Notes under the pieces: generated by a model
The model's database searches: none
What the model was told of the DNA's origin: nothing
The model's input: the letters and a program-made list of their open reading frames with translations, nothing else
In this document: one piece after another, positions 8,164 through 17,113 of the stretch
Layout of the letters: each line of letters opens with the position of its first letter
How positions within the stretch are numbered: position 1 is the first letter of the stretch
Translations under genes and position numbers: made by a program
Source of the DNA: Desulfovibrio sp. X2
GTDB taxonomy: Bacteria > Desulfobacterota > Desulfovibrionia > Desulfovibrionales > Desulfovibrionaceae
Direction: 5' to 3'
Assembly: GCF_000422205.1 (NCBI RefSeq)
Contig: NZ_ATHV01000014.1
Location: forward strand, 61,440-125,439
Length of the DNA stretch: 64,000 nt

Positions 8164-9330
8164 ATGCTGCCTGCCTGCCGCACCCGCGAGATGAGCTCCT
8201 TCAAGGTCATGGACGTGCTCGAGGCCGCCCAGGCCATGGAGGCCAGGGGTGAACACGTCATCCACATGGAGATAGGCGAACCCGACTTCGACACGCCACA
8301 GCCCGTCAAGCGCGCGGCCATCCGCGCCATCGAGGAAGGCAAGACCCACTACACGCACTCGCTCGGCCTGCCCGAGCTGCGCCGCGCCATCGCCGCGGAC
8401 TATCTCGCCCGCTACTCCGTCACGGTCGACCCGGACCGGATACTCGTCACCTCCGGCACCTCCCCGGCCATGCTGCTCATGTTCGGCGCCCTGCTCGAGC
8501 CCGGCGACGAGGTCGTGATCTCCGATCCCTGCTACGCCTGCTACAGGAACTTCATCCGCTTCGCCGAGGGCACGGCCGTGGAGATTCCGGTCTCCGAGGC
8601 GGACGGCTTCCAGCTCGACGCCGCGGCCGTGGCGGCGAGGCTCACCCCGCGCACGCGCGCCGTCCTGCTGAACTCCCCGTCCAACCCCACGGGCACTCTG
8701 CTCGCGCCCGAGCGCATGGCCGCCCTGGCGGAGCTGACGCGTGAGGGTCCCCTGCTCTGCTCGGACGAGATCTACCACGGCCTGGTCTACGAGGGTCGCG
8801 AGCACAGCGTGCTCGAGTTCACGGACCGCGCCTTCGTGCTCGGCGGCTTCTCCAAGCTCTACGCCATGACCGGCTGGCGGCTCGGCTGGCTGGTGGCGCC
8901 CGAGGGCTACATGGACTGCCTGCGCAAGGCCGCGCAGAACCTGCTCATCTGCGCCGGGTCCGTGGCCCAGTGGGCGGGGCTGGCCGCGCTCACCGAATGC
9001 GCCGCGGACGTGGAGCGCATGCGCGCGACCTACGACGAGCGCCGCCGCTTCATGATCAAGAGGCTGCGCGAGATCGGCTTCTCCCTGGCCTGCGAGCCCA
9101 CCGGCGCCTTCTACGTCATGGCCAACGCCCGGCGCTGGACCGACGACGCCCTGTCCTTCGCCTTCGAGATCCTGTCCGAGGCCAAGGTGGGCGTGACCCC
9201 GGGCACCGACTTCGGCCCCGGCGGCGAGGGCTTCATCCGCTTCTCCTACGCCAACTCCATCGAGAACATCGCCGAGGGACTCGCGCGCATCGAGCGCTAC
9301 CTCGCCGGACGCGGCCCCAAGGGGGCGTGA
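8164..9330 (+). CDS. Class I/II PLP-dependent aminotransferase
   Basis: The 388-residue enzyme belongs to fold-type I aminotransferases. It shows IGEPDFDTP near residue 37, SPSNPTG (Asn174, contacts the cofactor ring), the cofactor-binding SDEIYHGL (Asp201) and the Schiff-base lysine in GGFSKLYAMTGWRLGW (Lys231). It would transfer amino groups between an amino acid and a 2-oxo acid in the cytoplasm; aspartate or aromatic/branched substrates are all possible. The ATG has an excellent GGAGG. The gene stands alone, preceded by a long leader with a strong hairpin, so expression may be controlled by attenuation. Confidence 0.9.
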   Translation: MLPACRTREMSSFKVMDVLEAAQAMEARGEHVIHMEIGEPDFDTPQPVKRAAIRAIEEGKTHYTHSLGLPELRRAIAADYLARYSVTVDPDRILVTSGTSPAMLLMFGALLEPGDEVVISDPCYACYRNFIRFAEGTAVEIPVSEADGFQLDAAAVAARLTPRTRAVLLNSPSNPTGTLLAPERMAALAELTREGPLLCSDEIYHGLVYEGREHSVLEFTDRAFVLGGFSKLYAMTGWRLGWLVAPEGYMDCLRKAAQNLLICAGSVAQWAGLAALTECAADVERMRATYDERRRFMIKRLREIGFSLACEPTGAFYVMANARRWTDDALSFAFEILSEAKVGVTPGTDFGPGGEGFIRFSYANSIENIAEGLARIERYLAGRGPKGA

Positions 9331-9515
9331 GCGAGCCGAAGACCACGTTTCTCGGCGCGGCGATCTTCCTGCACGACACGGCCGGGCCTCTTGCGGACGT
9401 CACACGGGACGGCCGCGGAAAGAAGCCGCCCGGCCGCCTCCAAGGCTGGTCTTTCTCCCACGAAGGAGCTAAGAGGGGATAGTCCAGACCGTTCTCCTGC
9501 GTGGAGGGGGAGGCC

Positions 9516-11612
9516 ATGTCCGACTCGGAACGCGTCCTTGTCGTGGAAAACGACGCCGAACGGCGCAGGGTGCTGTGCGACGTGCTCGCGCGCTCGGGCG
9601 TCGAGCCCGTGTGCGCGGCCACGCCGGACGAGGCCGCGCAGGCGCTTTCCCGCGAGCGCTTTGAAACCGCCTTCGTGTCCGTGCGCCACCTTGGCGAAAG
9701 CGGCTTCGAGGTCGCGGAGCGGCTGAAATCGGTCGCGCCTGGGCTCGGCATCATCTTCGTCTCCGCCCCGGAATTCGCCGAGGACGCGGTGCACGCCATG
9801 CGCTTCGGCGCCTGCGAGTTCGTGCGCGTGCCCCTGGAGCCGGGCGAGGTCGCCCTGGCCCTGGCCCGGCTGCGCGAGCGCAGCGCCCTGGTGGACCTGG
9901 CCTTCCAGGCCCGCCTGCGCTACGACCACCTCGTCCAGAACATCCCGCTGATCATCTTCTCCCTGCGCGAGGACCTGACGCTCTCCTTCATCAACCGCGC
10001 CTGCCTGCCCATGCTCGGCTTCACCCCGGAGGAGGCGGCGGCCGTGCCCGACTTCCTGGCCCAGCGGCTGCATCGCGACGACCGCGAACGCGTGCTCTCC
10101 CGCCTGCGCGAGGCCATGGACCACCACTCCCCCTTCACCCTGCAGGCGCGCCTCACGCACCAGCAGGGAGGCACGGTGCACGTGCTCCTGAAATCCATGC
10201 CCCGCTTCAGCTTCACCGGGGCACCGGGCGGCGCCTCGCTCGACGGCGTGATCATGGACATCAGCGAGCGGGTGCTCCTGGAGAAGACCCTGGTCCAGGA
10301 CGAGAAGCTGAAGATGCTCGGCACCATCTCGGCCGAGGTCTCGCACGAGATCAGGAACCCGCTGGTGGCCATCGGCGGCTTCGCGCGGCGCCTCAAGCAG
10401 AGCCATCCCGAGAGCGGCGACGTGGACATCATCCTGCGCGAGACCGCGCGCCTCGAGAGCCTGCTCTCGCGCATCCGCGACTACCTGAAGCCCCTGCGCA
10501 TGGCGCCCAAGCCCTCGTCCATCAACCACATCCTGAGCGAATGCCTGGCCCTGCTGGCGCAGGAGATGTCCGAGCGCGGCGCGGTCTGCCGCCGCGAGTT
10601 CGTGCACGACCTGCCGCTCGTGGCCGTGGACCCGGACGTGCTCGGCCAGGTCGTGGTCAACCTGGTGCTGCACTGCCTGCAGCACATGCCGCACGACAGC
10701 GAGGCCGTGATGCGCACCGGGCTCGACGGATCGAGCGTGCTCGTGGAGCTCGTGGCTCCCTCGGAGGCGCACGCCCTGGACGCGCCGGAGCGCTCCCTGC
10801 TGCCCTTCGACGCCGAGTCCGAGCACCTGGGCCTGCCGCTGTGCTACCGGCTGCTCAAGGGCATGGGCGGCGTCTTCAGCTACGACCGCGAGGACGGCAT
10901 CGCCCGCTACACCCTCTCCCTGCCCGTGGGCAGCATGCGCCCCTCCGTGGTCTACTACGACATGGAAGATCTGGCGCCGTGGAGCGAGACTGCCGACGGC
11001 GCCCCCGCCCAGGGACAGCGCGACGCCGAGTTCGAGATCGCCTTCGATCGGGAATGGCGGCGGGCGAGCCGCCACCACCTGCCGCTGTGCGTGCTGGTGG
11101 CGGACATGGACGATTTCAAGGGCTACGTGGACAAGAACGGCGCCAAGGCGGGCCGCGTCGCCCTGAAGCGGGTGGGCGAAGCCATCGAGCAGCGGCTGAA
11201 GAGGCCGGGCGACTTCGCCGACCAGGGCCGGGGCCAGCAGTTCACCATCGTCCTGCCGGACACGGACGAGATGGGCGGGGTCGTGGTAGCCGAGGACGTC
11301 CGCGAGCTGGTGCGCGGGCTGCGCATTCCCCGGCGCGGGACGGACGGCGAGGAGATGCTGACCGTCTCCGTGGGCGTGGCCTCCCTCGTGCCCAGCTCGC
11401 AGGCCCTCCCGGCGCACCTGGTCGAGGAGGCGACGCGGGCGCTGTACGCGGCCAAGTCCGAGGGCCGCGACAGGGTCTTCGCCGCCAGGCTGCGCAATCT
11501 GCACGGCCGGGATAATGCCCCGGGCAACGGGCCGGGCAATGGGCCGGGCGGCGACGCCGGCTCTCCCGAAGGACGCGAGCCCTCCGGCGGCGACGCCGGG
11601 CGATCGAACTAG
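9516..11612 (+). CDS. Multidomain signalling protein: pseudo-receiver, PAS, HisKA, degenerate HATPase, degenerate GGDEF
   Basis: The ~698-residue protein has a receiver-like domain (1-120), a PAS domain (~135-255), a HisKA helix with SHEIRNP, an ATPase-like region and a GGDEF-like C-terminus. Most active sites are eroded. The receiver phospho-acceptor Asp is Ser (AFVSVRH). The ATPase N-box Asn is His (NLVLHC), and DxGxG and GTGLGL motifs are not recognisable. The GGDEF signature reads RGQQF. Only the histidine of HisKA is kept. It may act as a dimerisation or scaffold protein. The ATG at 9516 has GGAGGGGGAGG upstream. A Gly/Asn/Pro-rich tail (GNGPGNGPGG) ends the protein. Confidence 0.8.
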   Translation: MSDSERVLVVENDAERRRVLCDVLARSGVEPVCAATPDEAAQALSRERFETAFVSVRHLGESGFEVAERLKSVAPGLGIIFVSAPEFAEDAVHAMRFGACEFVRVPLEPGEVALALARLRERSALVDLAFQARLRYDHLVQNIPLIIFSLREDLTLSFINRACLPMLGFTPEEAAAVPDFLAQRLHRDDRERVLSRLREAMDHHSPFTLQARLTHQQGGTVHVLLKSMPRFSFTGAPGGASLDGVIMDISERVLLEKTLVQDEKLKMLGTISAEVSHEIRNPLVAIGGFARRLKQSHPESGDVDIILRETARLESLLSRIRDYLKPLRMAPKPSSINHILSECLALLAQEMSERGAVCRREFVHDLPLVAVDPDVLGQVVVNLVLHCLQHMPHDSEAVMRTGLDGSSVLVELVAPSEAHALDAPERSLLPFDAESEHLGLPLCYRLLKGMGGVFSYDREDGIARYTLSLPVGSMRPSVVYYDMEDLAPWSETADGAPAQGQRDAEFEIAFDREWRRASRHHLPLCVLVADMDDFKGYVDKNGAKAGRVALKRVGEAIEQRLKRPGDFADQGRGQQFTIVLPDTDEMGGVVVAEDVRELVRGLRIPRRGTDGEEMLTVSVGVASLVPSSQALPAHLVEEATRALYAAKSEGRDRVFAARLRNLHGRDNAPGNGPGNGPGGDAGSPEGREPSGGDAGRSN

Positions 11613-11661
11613 ACGGATTCAGGGCGCCGCGTCAGGCGCCGCCCCAGGACGAACGAAAGAA

Positions 11662-11680
11662 GGCCCGCCGGGGAAGGGCC
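11662..11680 (-). terminator. Weak terminator after the receiver-GGDEF gene
   Basis: On the minus strand a short GGCCC/GGGCC stem is followed by TTCTTT. It lies between convergent signalling genes. Confidence 0.4.
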
Positions 11681-11693
11681 GGGCAGGCCCGGC

Positions 11694-12998
11694 TCAGACG
11701 GCCACGACCGAGTTCTTGCCGCGCCGCTTGGCCGTGTACAGCGCCTCGTCCACCCGGCGCAGGAGATGCTCCTGCGACTCGCCGTGGTGGTAGGAGGTGA
11801 CGCCGAAGCTGCAGGTGATCCCATTCTCCGGCCCCACGGGATTCTCGTGCATGAGGCGCAGGAGCTTCTCGGCCATGTGCGTGGTCTGCTCCAGGTCGCA
11901 GCCCGGGACCGCGAGCATGAACTCCTCGCCGCCCCAGCGCGCGAAGACGTCGTTGGCGCGGATGTTGAGCCCCACGAGCTGGGCCAGTTCGATGAGTACG
12001 CGGTCCCCTATCTCGTGGCCGTGGGCGTCGTTGACCCGCTTGAAGTCGTCGATGTCGAACATGGCCAGGGAAAAGGGGATGCCGTAGCGCCGGGCGCGGT
12101 TCAGCTCCTGGTGCAGGACCTCGCTGAAGCGCAGCCGGTTGCAGATGCCGGTCAGGTGGTCGGTGCTGGCCTGGGAGGCCAGGCTCCTGCGCTCGTCGTC
12201 GATGGGCGTGATGTCGGTCAGGACGATGACGTACTTGTCCGTGTCCGGGAAGCGGTTGTGGGTCGCCAGATAGGCCCGGCTCTCCTCGCCCTGCGGCCCG
12301 CGCAGGCGCACCACCACGTCCTGGCACTGCGCCGCCACGATCTCGTGCAGCCACTGGCTGACGCGGGTCCTGTCGTGGTGGCCCGAGATGTTCTCGATGA
12401 AATCCTCTATCCCCCTGCCCGCCAGGATGAACTCCTCGAGCGAGGAGTAGCCCATGAACTCGAGGAAGGTGCGGTTGACGTACTCCACCTCGCCCTGGTC
12501 CACGACCACGATGAAGCCCGGGTTGATGTCCAGCAGGATGCGGTTGAAGCGGTTGGCCTCGTTGACCTCGCGCTGCCGGGCCATGCTCTCCGCGGCGCGG
12601 GACACGGCCCTGATCACCTGGCGGTGGTCGAAGGGCTTGATCAGGTACTTGTCCACCCCGAGCTCGATGGCCTTCAGCAGGTAGTCGGCGTCGCTGTAGG
12701 CCGAGGTGACGATGACCGGGACCTCGGGGTCGGTCTCGCGGATGGCCGCGATCATGTCCAGCCCGTTCATGCGCGGCAGCCGGATGTCCGAGACGACCAC
12801 GTCGGGCTTCAGGCGGTGGTAGAGCTCGAGCCCCTCGAGCCCGTCGGCCGCACAGTGCAGCTCGCGCACCAGCTTGCCGAGGATGGTGTGCATATGGAAC
12901 TGGATGATGGAGTCGTCCTCGACATGCAGGATGCTGACGCCGCACAGCAGGTCCGGGTGGCCGAGGTCCGTCCGGGACGGAGGAAAGGGCTGGTGCAT
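11694..12998 (-). CDS. Receiver-PAS-GGDEF diguanylate cyclase
   Basis: The 434-residue protein has a receiver domain with Asp71 in VVVSDIRLPRMNG and LIKPF, a PAS domain (~150-265, FIVVVDQGEVEYVNRTF), and a GGDEF domain with an intact GGEEF at residue 356. An RAND sequence five residues before GGEEF matches the RxxD inhibitory site for c-di-GMP. It is expected to make c-di-GMP from GTP when phosphorylated and to be subject to product inhibition. It faces the degenerate multidomain protein tail to tail. The partner kinase is not obvious. The upstream 219 bp is shared with cheX. Confidence 0.92.
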   Translation of the reverse strand: MHQPFPPSRTDLGHPDLLCGVSILHVEDDSIIQFHMHTILGKLVRELHCAADGLEGLELYHRLKPDVVVSDIRLPRMNGLDMIAAIRETDPEVPVIVTSAYSDADYLLKAIELGVDKYLIKPFDHRQVIRAVSRAAESMARQREVNEANRFNRILLDINPGFIVVVDQGEVEYVNRTFLEFMGYSSLEEFILAGRGIEDFIENISGHHDRTRVSQWLHEIVAAQCQDVVVRLRGPQGEESRAYLATHNRFPDTDKYVIVLTDITPIDDERRSLASQASTDHLTGICNRLRFSEVLHQELNRARRYGIPFSLAMFDIDDFKRVNDAHGHEIGDRVLIELAQLVGLNIRANDVFARWGGEEFMLAVPGCDLEQTTHMAEKLLRLMHENPVGPENGITCSFGVTSYHHGESQEHLLRRVDEALYTAKRRGKNSVVAV

Positions 12999-13217
12999 TT
13001 TTTTCTTCCGCTACGAGGGGTGATATGAGCATACCTGTAAAATCGCTCAACGCCAAGTAGGCAATCCCCTCATTCCCTCTTCCCCGGACCCCGCGCGGAG
13101 AGCGGGCTTGCCAAGGCCGGGCACTGGTTATACAAGTACACGGTGTTGGGGGGGCGGGCTTTTGGGTCCGTGTGCTCCCGCTGTGCCGATCGAAGCCACG
13201 AACGCCAAGGAGACGAC

Positions 13218-13676
13218 GTGGATATTAATATCGCCAAGCCGTTCATCAAAGCCACGGTGGACGTCCTTTCCACCATGGCCATGGTCCAGCCCAAAGCGGG
13301 CAAGCCTTACGTCAAGAAGGACAACGTCGCCCAGGGCGACGTCACCGGTGTGATCGGCATCACCGGGGAGAAGAACGGCACCATCTCCGTGACCTTCACC
13401 AAGGACTGCGCCGTCGCCATCGTCAAGAACATGCTCGGTGGCGAGATCGAGGACATCATACAGGACGTCAAGGACGCCGTCGGCGAAGTGACCAACATGA
13501 TCTCAGGGCAGGCCCGCCGCGGCCTCTCCGAAATGGGCTACGTCTTCCAGGCGGCCACGCCCACGGTCATCATGGGGGCCAACCACACCATCTCCCATGT
13601 GGTCTCGTCGCCCATCATGGCCGTCCCCTTCGAGACCGAGTTCGGCGAGTTCACGGTGGAGGTCAGCTTCGAGTAG
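13218..13676 (+). CDS. cheX: CheX-like chemotaxis phosphatase
   Basis: The 152-residue protein is a CheC/CheX/FliY-type domain. It contains the ExxN phosphatase signature in GEVTNMISG, the preceding MLGGEIEDI segment and a C-terminal strand MAVPFETEFGEFTVEV. CheX removes phosphate from CheY-P. The GTG start follows AAGGAGACGAC at ideal spacing. Residues before this codon in the open frame are not supported. It is divergent from a receiver-GGDEF gene and followed by two small unknown genes. Confidence 0.92.
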   Translation: MDINIAKPFIKATVDVLSTMAMVQPKAGKPYVKKDNVAQGDVTGVIGITGEKNGTISVTFTKDCAVAIVKNMLGGEIEDIIQDVKDAVGEVTNMISGQARRGLSEMGYVFQAATPTVIMGANHTISHVVSSPIMAVPFETEFGEFTVEVSFE

Positions 13677-13699
13677 GCGCGTCAGGCCGGAGTAAGCGC

Positions 13700-13906
13700 G
13701 TGCGCTTCAAGGAATATCTGCTCAAGGCGGGCTACCGCCTCTTCCTCGGCACCGTCGACTCCTCGGTCTACGAGTTCTTCAGCTGCCCCCAACCCCGCCG
13801 TGCGGTCTGGTTCCACAAACCCGGGAGCTTTCAGTGCGCCGGATGCAAGAACCAATGCGAAACCGACTCGACCAGGGGCTTCCAGATCTTCCTGGACTTC
13901 TCGTGA
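13700..13906 (+). CDS. Small Cys-containing protein, unknown
   Basis: This 68-residue ORF starts at a GTG with GGAG seven bases upstream and lies 23 bp after cheX. It has four cysteines, three of them in the cluster CAGCKNQC, which could bind a metal. No transmembrane segment or signal peptide is evident. Its stop overlaps the GTG of the next gene (GTGA), so the pair is likely co-translated. I do not recognise the family. Confidence 0.6.
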   Translation: MRFKEYLLKAGYRLFLGTVDSSVYEFFSCPQPRRAVWFHKPGSFQCAGCKNQCETDSTRGFQIFLDFS

Positions 13907-14523
13907 GGCCCGCGCGCGTGCGCACGACCTCCCTGCCCTCCTCTCTCCTGTCCGCCTGCCTGCGGACCGGGCTCCTGGCCTGCCTCCTCGCCCTGGCGCC
14001 CCTCGTCGCCGCCCTCTCCCCGGCAGACGCTCTCGCGCAGCAGGCGGGTCCCCCGGCCCCCTCCGCCCCCGCGGCCCCGCAGAACGGCCAGGGCGGAGCG
14101 CAGCAGCCCCTGCAGGGCCAGACATCTCCCGCCTTCCCCCCGAACATGAACGTGCAGGACCTGCCCATCATCCTGCCCGCGCCCAACGTTGACGAACCCG
14201 CCTTCGACACCGGGCAGGTCATGGGCTGCCTCTGCCAGAAGGCCCTGGCCGCGGTGACCTGCAAGAAGGTCGCGGACTACAACCTGGTGCGCACCGTGGG
14301 CACGGCCTACCTCTTCAACTCCTTCTACGCCTCGTCCTCCGAGGACTTCTACTGCGTGGCCCAGCCGGACAGCCTGGTCCTCTCCAGCACGGCCTGGGGA
14401 CGCCTGCGCGTCACCGTGCCCTACGCCGTGGACAAGAAGGCCCGCACCGTCTCCGCCACCGTGGCCGGCACCATGTGCGACAAGACCGTCAAGATCCGGT
14501 GCACCGCGCCGGGCAAGCCCTGA
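13903..14523 (+). CDS. Secreted protein with conserved cysteines, unknown
   Basis: From the GTG at 13903, overlapping the previous stop, the 206-residue product begins with a signal peptide: basic start, long hydrophobic core and an Ala-rich cleavage region before QQAGPP. A Pro/Ala-rich spacer precedes a ~120-residue domain with six cysteines (GCLCQKA, AVTCKK, FYCVAQ, GTMCDKT, IRCTA), likely disulfide-bonded in the periplasm. The family is not recognised. Translational coupling to the 68-residue protein suggests a linked function. The frame is open further upstream but those residues overlap the preceding gene. Confidence 0.65.
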   Translation: MRPARVRTTSLPSSLLSACLRTGLLACLLALAPLVAALSPADALAQQAGPPAPSAPAAPQNGQGGAQQPLQGQTSPAFPPNMNVQDLPIILPAPNVDEPAFDTGQVMGCLCQKALAAVTCKKVADYNLVRTVGTAYLFNSFYASSSEDFYCVAQPDSLVLSSTAWGRLRVTVPYAVDKKARTVSATVAGTMCDKTVKIRCTAPGKP

Positions 14524-14615
14524 AAAGGGATTCCTGAGAAGAAGAGCTTCGGGAGAGGCCCCGCGTCGGCAGAGCCCGAGGCGCGCCCGCTCCGGCAGGC
14601 GCGGCAAGCGGCGTC

Positions 14616-14984
14616 CTACAGCCGCCTGAGCCAGGCCAGCAGGGCCACCGCGGGCAGGGCGCACCAGATGGGCACCAGGGTCATGTAGTGCAGGGCCGCG
14701 CCCGCCGCCGCGCCGAGGATGGCGAGGTAGGCCCAGGCCTCGAGATGCTTGCGGAAGACGCCCCCGCGCCCCACGAGGTCGCGGTAGGGGATGGATTCGT
14801 CGGCCAGCCCCGACTCCCCCTCGTCATCGAAAAAATCGTCGGGGTCGCCGTCCTCCGGCCGCAGGCCGCCCGGTCGGCCGTCCGAGGCCCCCCACTGCCG
14901 CCCGCTCTGCAGCTTGTGACCGCACTGGCCGCAGATGCGCGCGTCGTCGGGATTGTCCCGGCCGCAGCGGGTGCAGACGATCAT
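14616..14984 (-). CDS. Zinc-ribbon membrane protein
   Basis: The 122-residue protein starts with a zinc ribbon (CTRCGRDNPDDARICGQCG, two CxxC knuckles), followed by an acidic stretch (about residues 45-60) and two predicted transmembrane helices at the C-terminus (~85-120). The ribbon would face the cytoplasm. It is a common domain combination without a firm function. The start ATG has only a G-rich ribosome site. It is divergent from the histidine kinase gene with ~90 bp between. Confidence 0.75.
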   Translation of the reverse strand: MIVCTRCGRDNPDDARICGQCGHKLQSGRQWGASDGRPGGLRPEDGDPDDFFDDEGESGLADESIPYRDLVGRGGVFRKHLEAWAYLAILGAAAGAALHYMTLVPIWCALPAVALLAWLRRL

Positions 14985-15074
14985 CGCGGGCCGCCCCGGA
15001 ACCGGCTTTGCAACGCAAGCCCCGCATGGTATGCAGGGCGCCACATATATCCCAGCCAACGAGGCGCCCCCGCC

Positions 15075-16262
15075 ATGAACAACGCCGTCATCCCCTTTCT
15101 CCCGTCCGACCGCCTGCCCCCGGAAACCGTGCGGCAGCAGGCCGAAGCCATCAATTCCTCGCAAGTGCGCGAGGTACTGGACAATCTGCCCCACATCATC
15201 TTCATTCTCAACTCTTTTCGGCAGATCGTCTTCTTCAACAAGATGTTCCTGGAGCTGGCCGCGGACCTGGCGGCCGACCTGGCGGCAGAACTGGCGGGCG
15301 GGCTCGCGGCCGAAAAACTGCTCGGCCTTCGGCCCGGCGAGGCGCTCAGCTGCCAGCAGGTGCCCTCGGCGCCGGGCGGCTGCGGAACGGGCAGGAACTG
15401 CCGCCACTGCGGCGCGGCCCAGGCCATCTTCGAGTCCCTGGCCGGGCGCGAGGCCAGGCGCGAGTGCCGCCTGACCCGCCACGCCCCGGCCGGATTCCAG
15501 TCCCTGGACCTGCTCGTCTACACCAAGCCCGTGAACATCGGCGGCGAGAACTTCATCATCTTCTCGGTGCAGGACATCAGCGACGAGAAGCGGCGCCAGG
15601 CCCTGGAGCACATCTTCTTCCACGACATCCTGAACACGGCCACCGGACTGCGCGGCCTGATCCAGTTCCTCTCCGAGGAGGTCCCGCCCGCCCTGCGCGA
15701 GGAGGCCGGGCTGCTTGCCGGATACTTCGAGCAGATGGTCGAGGAGATCCTGGCCCAGAAGGACCTCCTGGACGCCGAGAACGACCGCCTGGAGGTCTCG
15801 CCCGAGGAGATGGACCCGGAGGCGTTCCTGAGCGCCCTGCTGCCCATCTACCGCACACACCCCCTGGCCAGGAACCACCGCGTGGCCCTGGGCGCGGTCT
15901 GCCCCGCCCCGCTGGCGAGCGACCCCATCCTGGTCAAGCGGGTGCTGGACAACATGGTCAAGAACGCGCTCGAGGCAGAGGACAGCGGCGGCACGGTGAC
16001 GCTCTCCTGCTCCGCCGACCCACAGCGCGTGCACTTCCACGTGCACAATCCCGCGACCATCCCGGACAGCGTGCGGCCCTTCGTCTTCCAGCGCTCCTTC
16101 TCCACCAAGGGCCGCAACCGAGGCCTGGGCACCTACGGCATGCGCCTGCTCGCGGAACGCTACCTGGGCGGCGAGGTGAGCTTCGAGTCCTCCCCCCCCG
16201 CAGGCACGACCTTCACCCTCTCCCTGCCCAGAAGGCCCGCCCCCATTCCCAACAAGGGCTGA
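15075..16262 (+). CDS. PAS sensor histidine kinase with Cys-rich insert
   Basis: The 395-residue cytoplasmic kinase has a PAS domain (~30-170), a phospho-acceptor helix with His183 in FFHDILNT, and a HATPase domain with the N-box DNMVKNALEAED and a GLGTYGMRLL G2-like box. Two unusual features sit inside the PAS: an alanine/leucine repeat (AADLAADLAAEL, residues 62-73) and a cysteine cluster (Cys93, 103, 109, 112 in the segment up to CRHCGA) that may bind a metal or Fe-S cluster. The cluster resembles one seen in other deltaproteobacterial PAS kinases. No response regulator is adjacent. Confidence 0.88.
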   Translation: MNNAVIPFLPSDRLPPETVRQQAEAINSSQVREVLDNLPHIIFILNSFRQIVFFNKMFLELAADLAADLAAELAGGLAAEKLLGLRPGEALSCQQVPSAPGGCGTGRNCRHCGAAQAIFESLAGREARRECRLTRHAPAGFQSLDLLVYTKPVNIGGENFIIFSVQDISDEKRRQALEHIFFHDILNTATGLRGLIQFLSEEVPPALREEAGLLAGYFEQMVEEILAQKDLLDAENDRLEVSPEEMDPEAFLSALLPIYRTHPLARNHRVALGAVCPAPLASDPILVKRVLDNMVKNALEAEDSGGTVTLSCSADPQRVHFHVHNPATIPDSVRPFVFQRSFSTKGRNRGLGTYGMRLLAERYLGGEVSFESSPPAGTTFTLSLPRRPAPIPNKG

Positions 16263-16281
16263 GGCCCAGGCTGCAAAAGAA

Positions 16282-16334
16282 CCAGGGAGGGCTCCTCGCC
16301 CTCCCTGGACCCTCCTCGCAAGGGGTCACCCCTT
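16282..16334 (+). terminator. Double-hairpin terminator after the histidine kinase
   Basis: A perfect 10-bp stem (CCAGGGAGGG...CCCTCCCTGG) is followed by a second small hairpin (AAGGGGTCACCCCTT). The composite resembles GC-rich intergenic elements common in Desulfovibrio genomes. Confidence 0.6.
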
Positions 16335-16440
16335 GACCGCCTCCGCGCGCCATTACACGGCAGAAGGACATACGCCGCCTAGGCGTGAGAGGCCGAAAGC
16401 TGGAATCGTTCCTGCCGGGGAACGGCTAGACCCCACCTCC

Positions 16441-16562
16441 GGGCTGCTCAAAAGGTGTCAGATGCAAGGCGCAAGAAAAGTCCAAGCCCGACGCGTATTC
16501 CTCATACGCGAGGGTTTGGACTTTTCGCAGCAACGCAGCAGATGACGCCTTTTCAGCGGCCC
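16441..16562. repeat. Dispersed ~120-bp palindromic repeat, copy A
   Basis: The element is a long imperfect palindrome. Outer arms pair (GCTGCTCAAAAGG with CCTTTTCAGCGGC). Inner arms pair AAAAGTCCAAGC with its partner around a central CGTATTCCTCATACG hairpin. Its right arm supplies the TGA stop of the HsdR-N-like gene. Copies B, C, D and F share the full layout and E a right half. Confidence 0.85.
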
Positions 16563-17113
16563 GGAATCGGACAGCAAGTGCCTTCGCAGCAGCTGGTGAG
16601 AAACTCGCTGTAGGCGAAGAGGATGCGGCGCTCGCGCAGGAGGCGGTTGCCGCTGAGCGGCTCCATGCGGCGTCCCTCGGCCAGGGCGGGCAGGTCCTTC
16701 CAGCGCGGCAGGGCGTGCATGCCCGAGTCCAGGTGCTCGCCGTCCGGCACGGAGAGGAGGACGGCGTCCCTGGTGTCCGTGGACACGGCCAGGGGGGCCG
16801 GGCCGCCCGGGATGAGCCGGGCCGCGGCCACTGTCTCGCGGTCGTAGGTGCCGGGCATGCCGGAGCAGAAGATGATCACGAGCAGGGGCCGGTCTTCGTC
16901 GTCGTAGGCCACCAGATCCGCGACCCGGCAGTATTCGCGGTCGTCGATGGGAAAGCGCACCCCGATCTTCGAGCGCAACCGCTCGCGCGGGTAGCCGAGT
17001 TCCTCGACCAGCATACGCGCCAGGGCTTGGCGCACCTCCTCGTAGGTGGTGCTCGGCACGTCCTCGCCGCTCAGGTAGTCGCGAATGGTTCCGCCAAGGG
17101 ATATCTCGTGCAT
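16553..17113 (-). CDS. HsdR N-terminal-domain-like protein (stand-alone)
   Basis: The 186-residue protein matches the small proteins carrying only the N-terminal nuclease-like domain of type I restriction subunit R. Features are YEEVRQALARMLVEELGYP, the strand with acidic residues (FPIDDREYCRVADLVAYD) and LLVIIFCSG, where the catalytic Lys of the PD-(D/E)XK motif (usually ExK) is replaced by IFC. Nuclease activity is doubtful. The ATG has GGAGCC upstream. The gene is bracketed by palindromic repeats A and B, and its stop lies inside A, so the C-terminal residues may have been changed by repeat insertion. Confidence 0.7.
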   Translation of the reverse strand: MHEISLGGTIRDYLSGEDVPSTTYEEVRQALARMLVEELGYPRERLRSKIGVRFPIDDREYCRVADLVAYDDEDRPLLVIIFCSGMPGTYDRETVAAARLIPGGPAPLAVSTDTRDAVLLSVPDGEHLDSGMHALPRWKDLPALAEGRRMEPLSGNRLLRERRILFAYSEFLTSCCEGTCCPIPGR

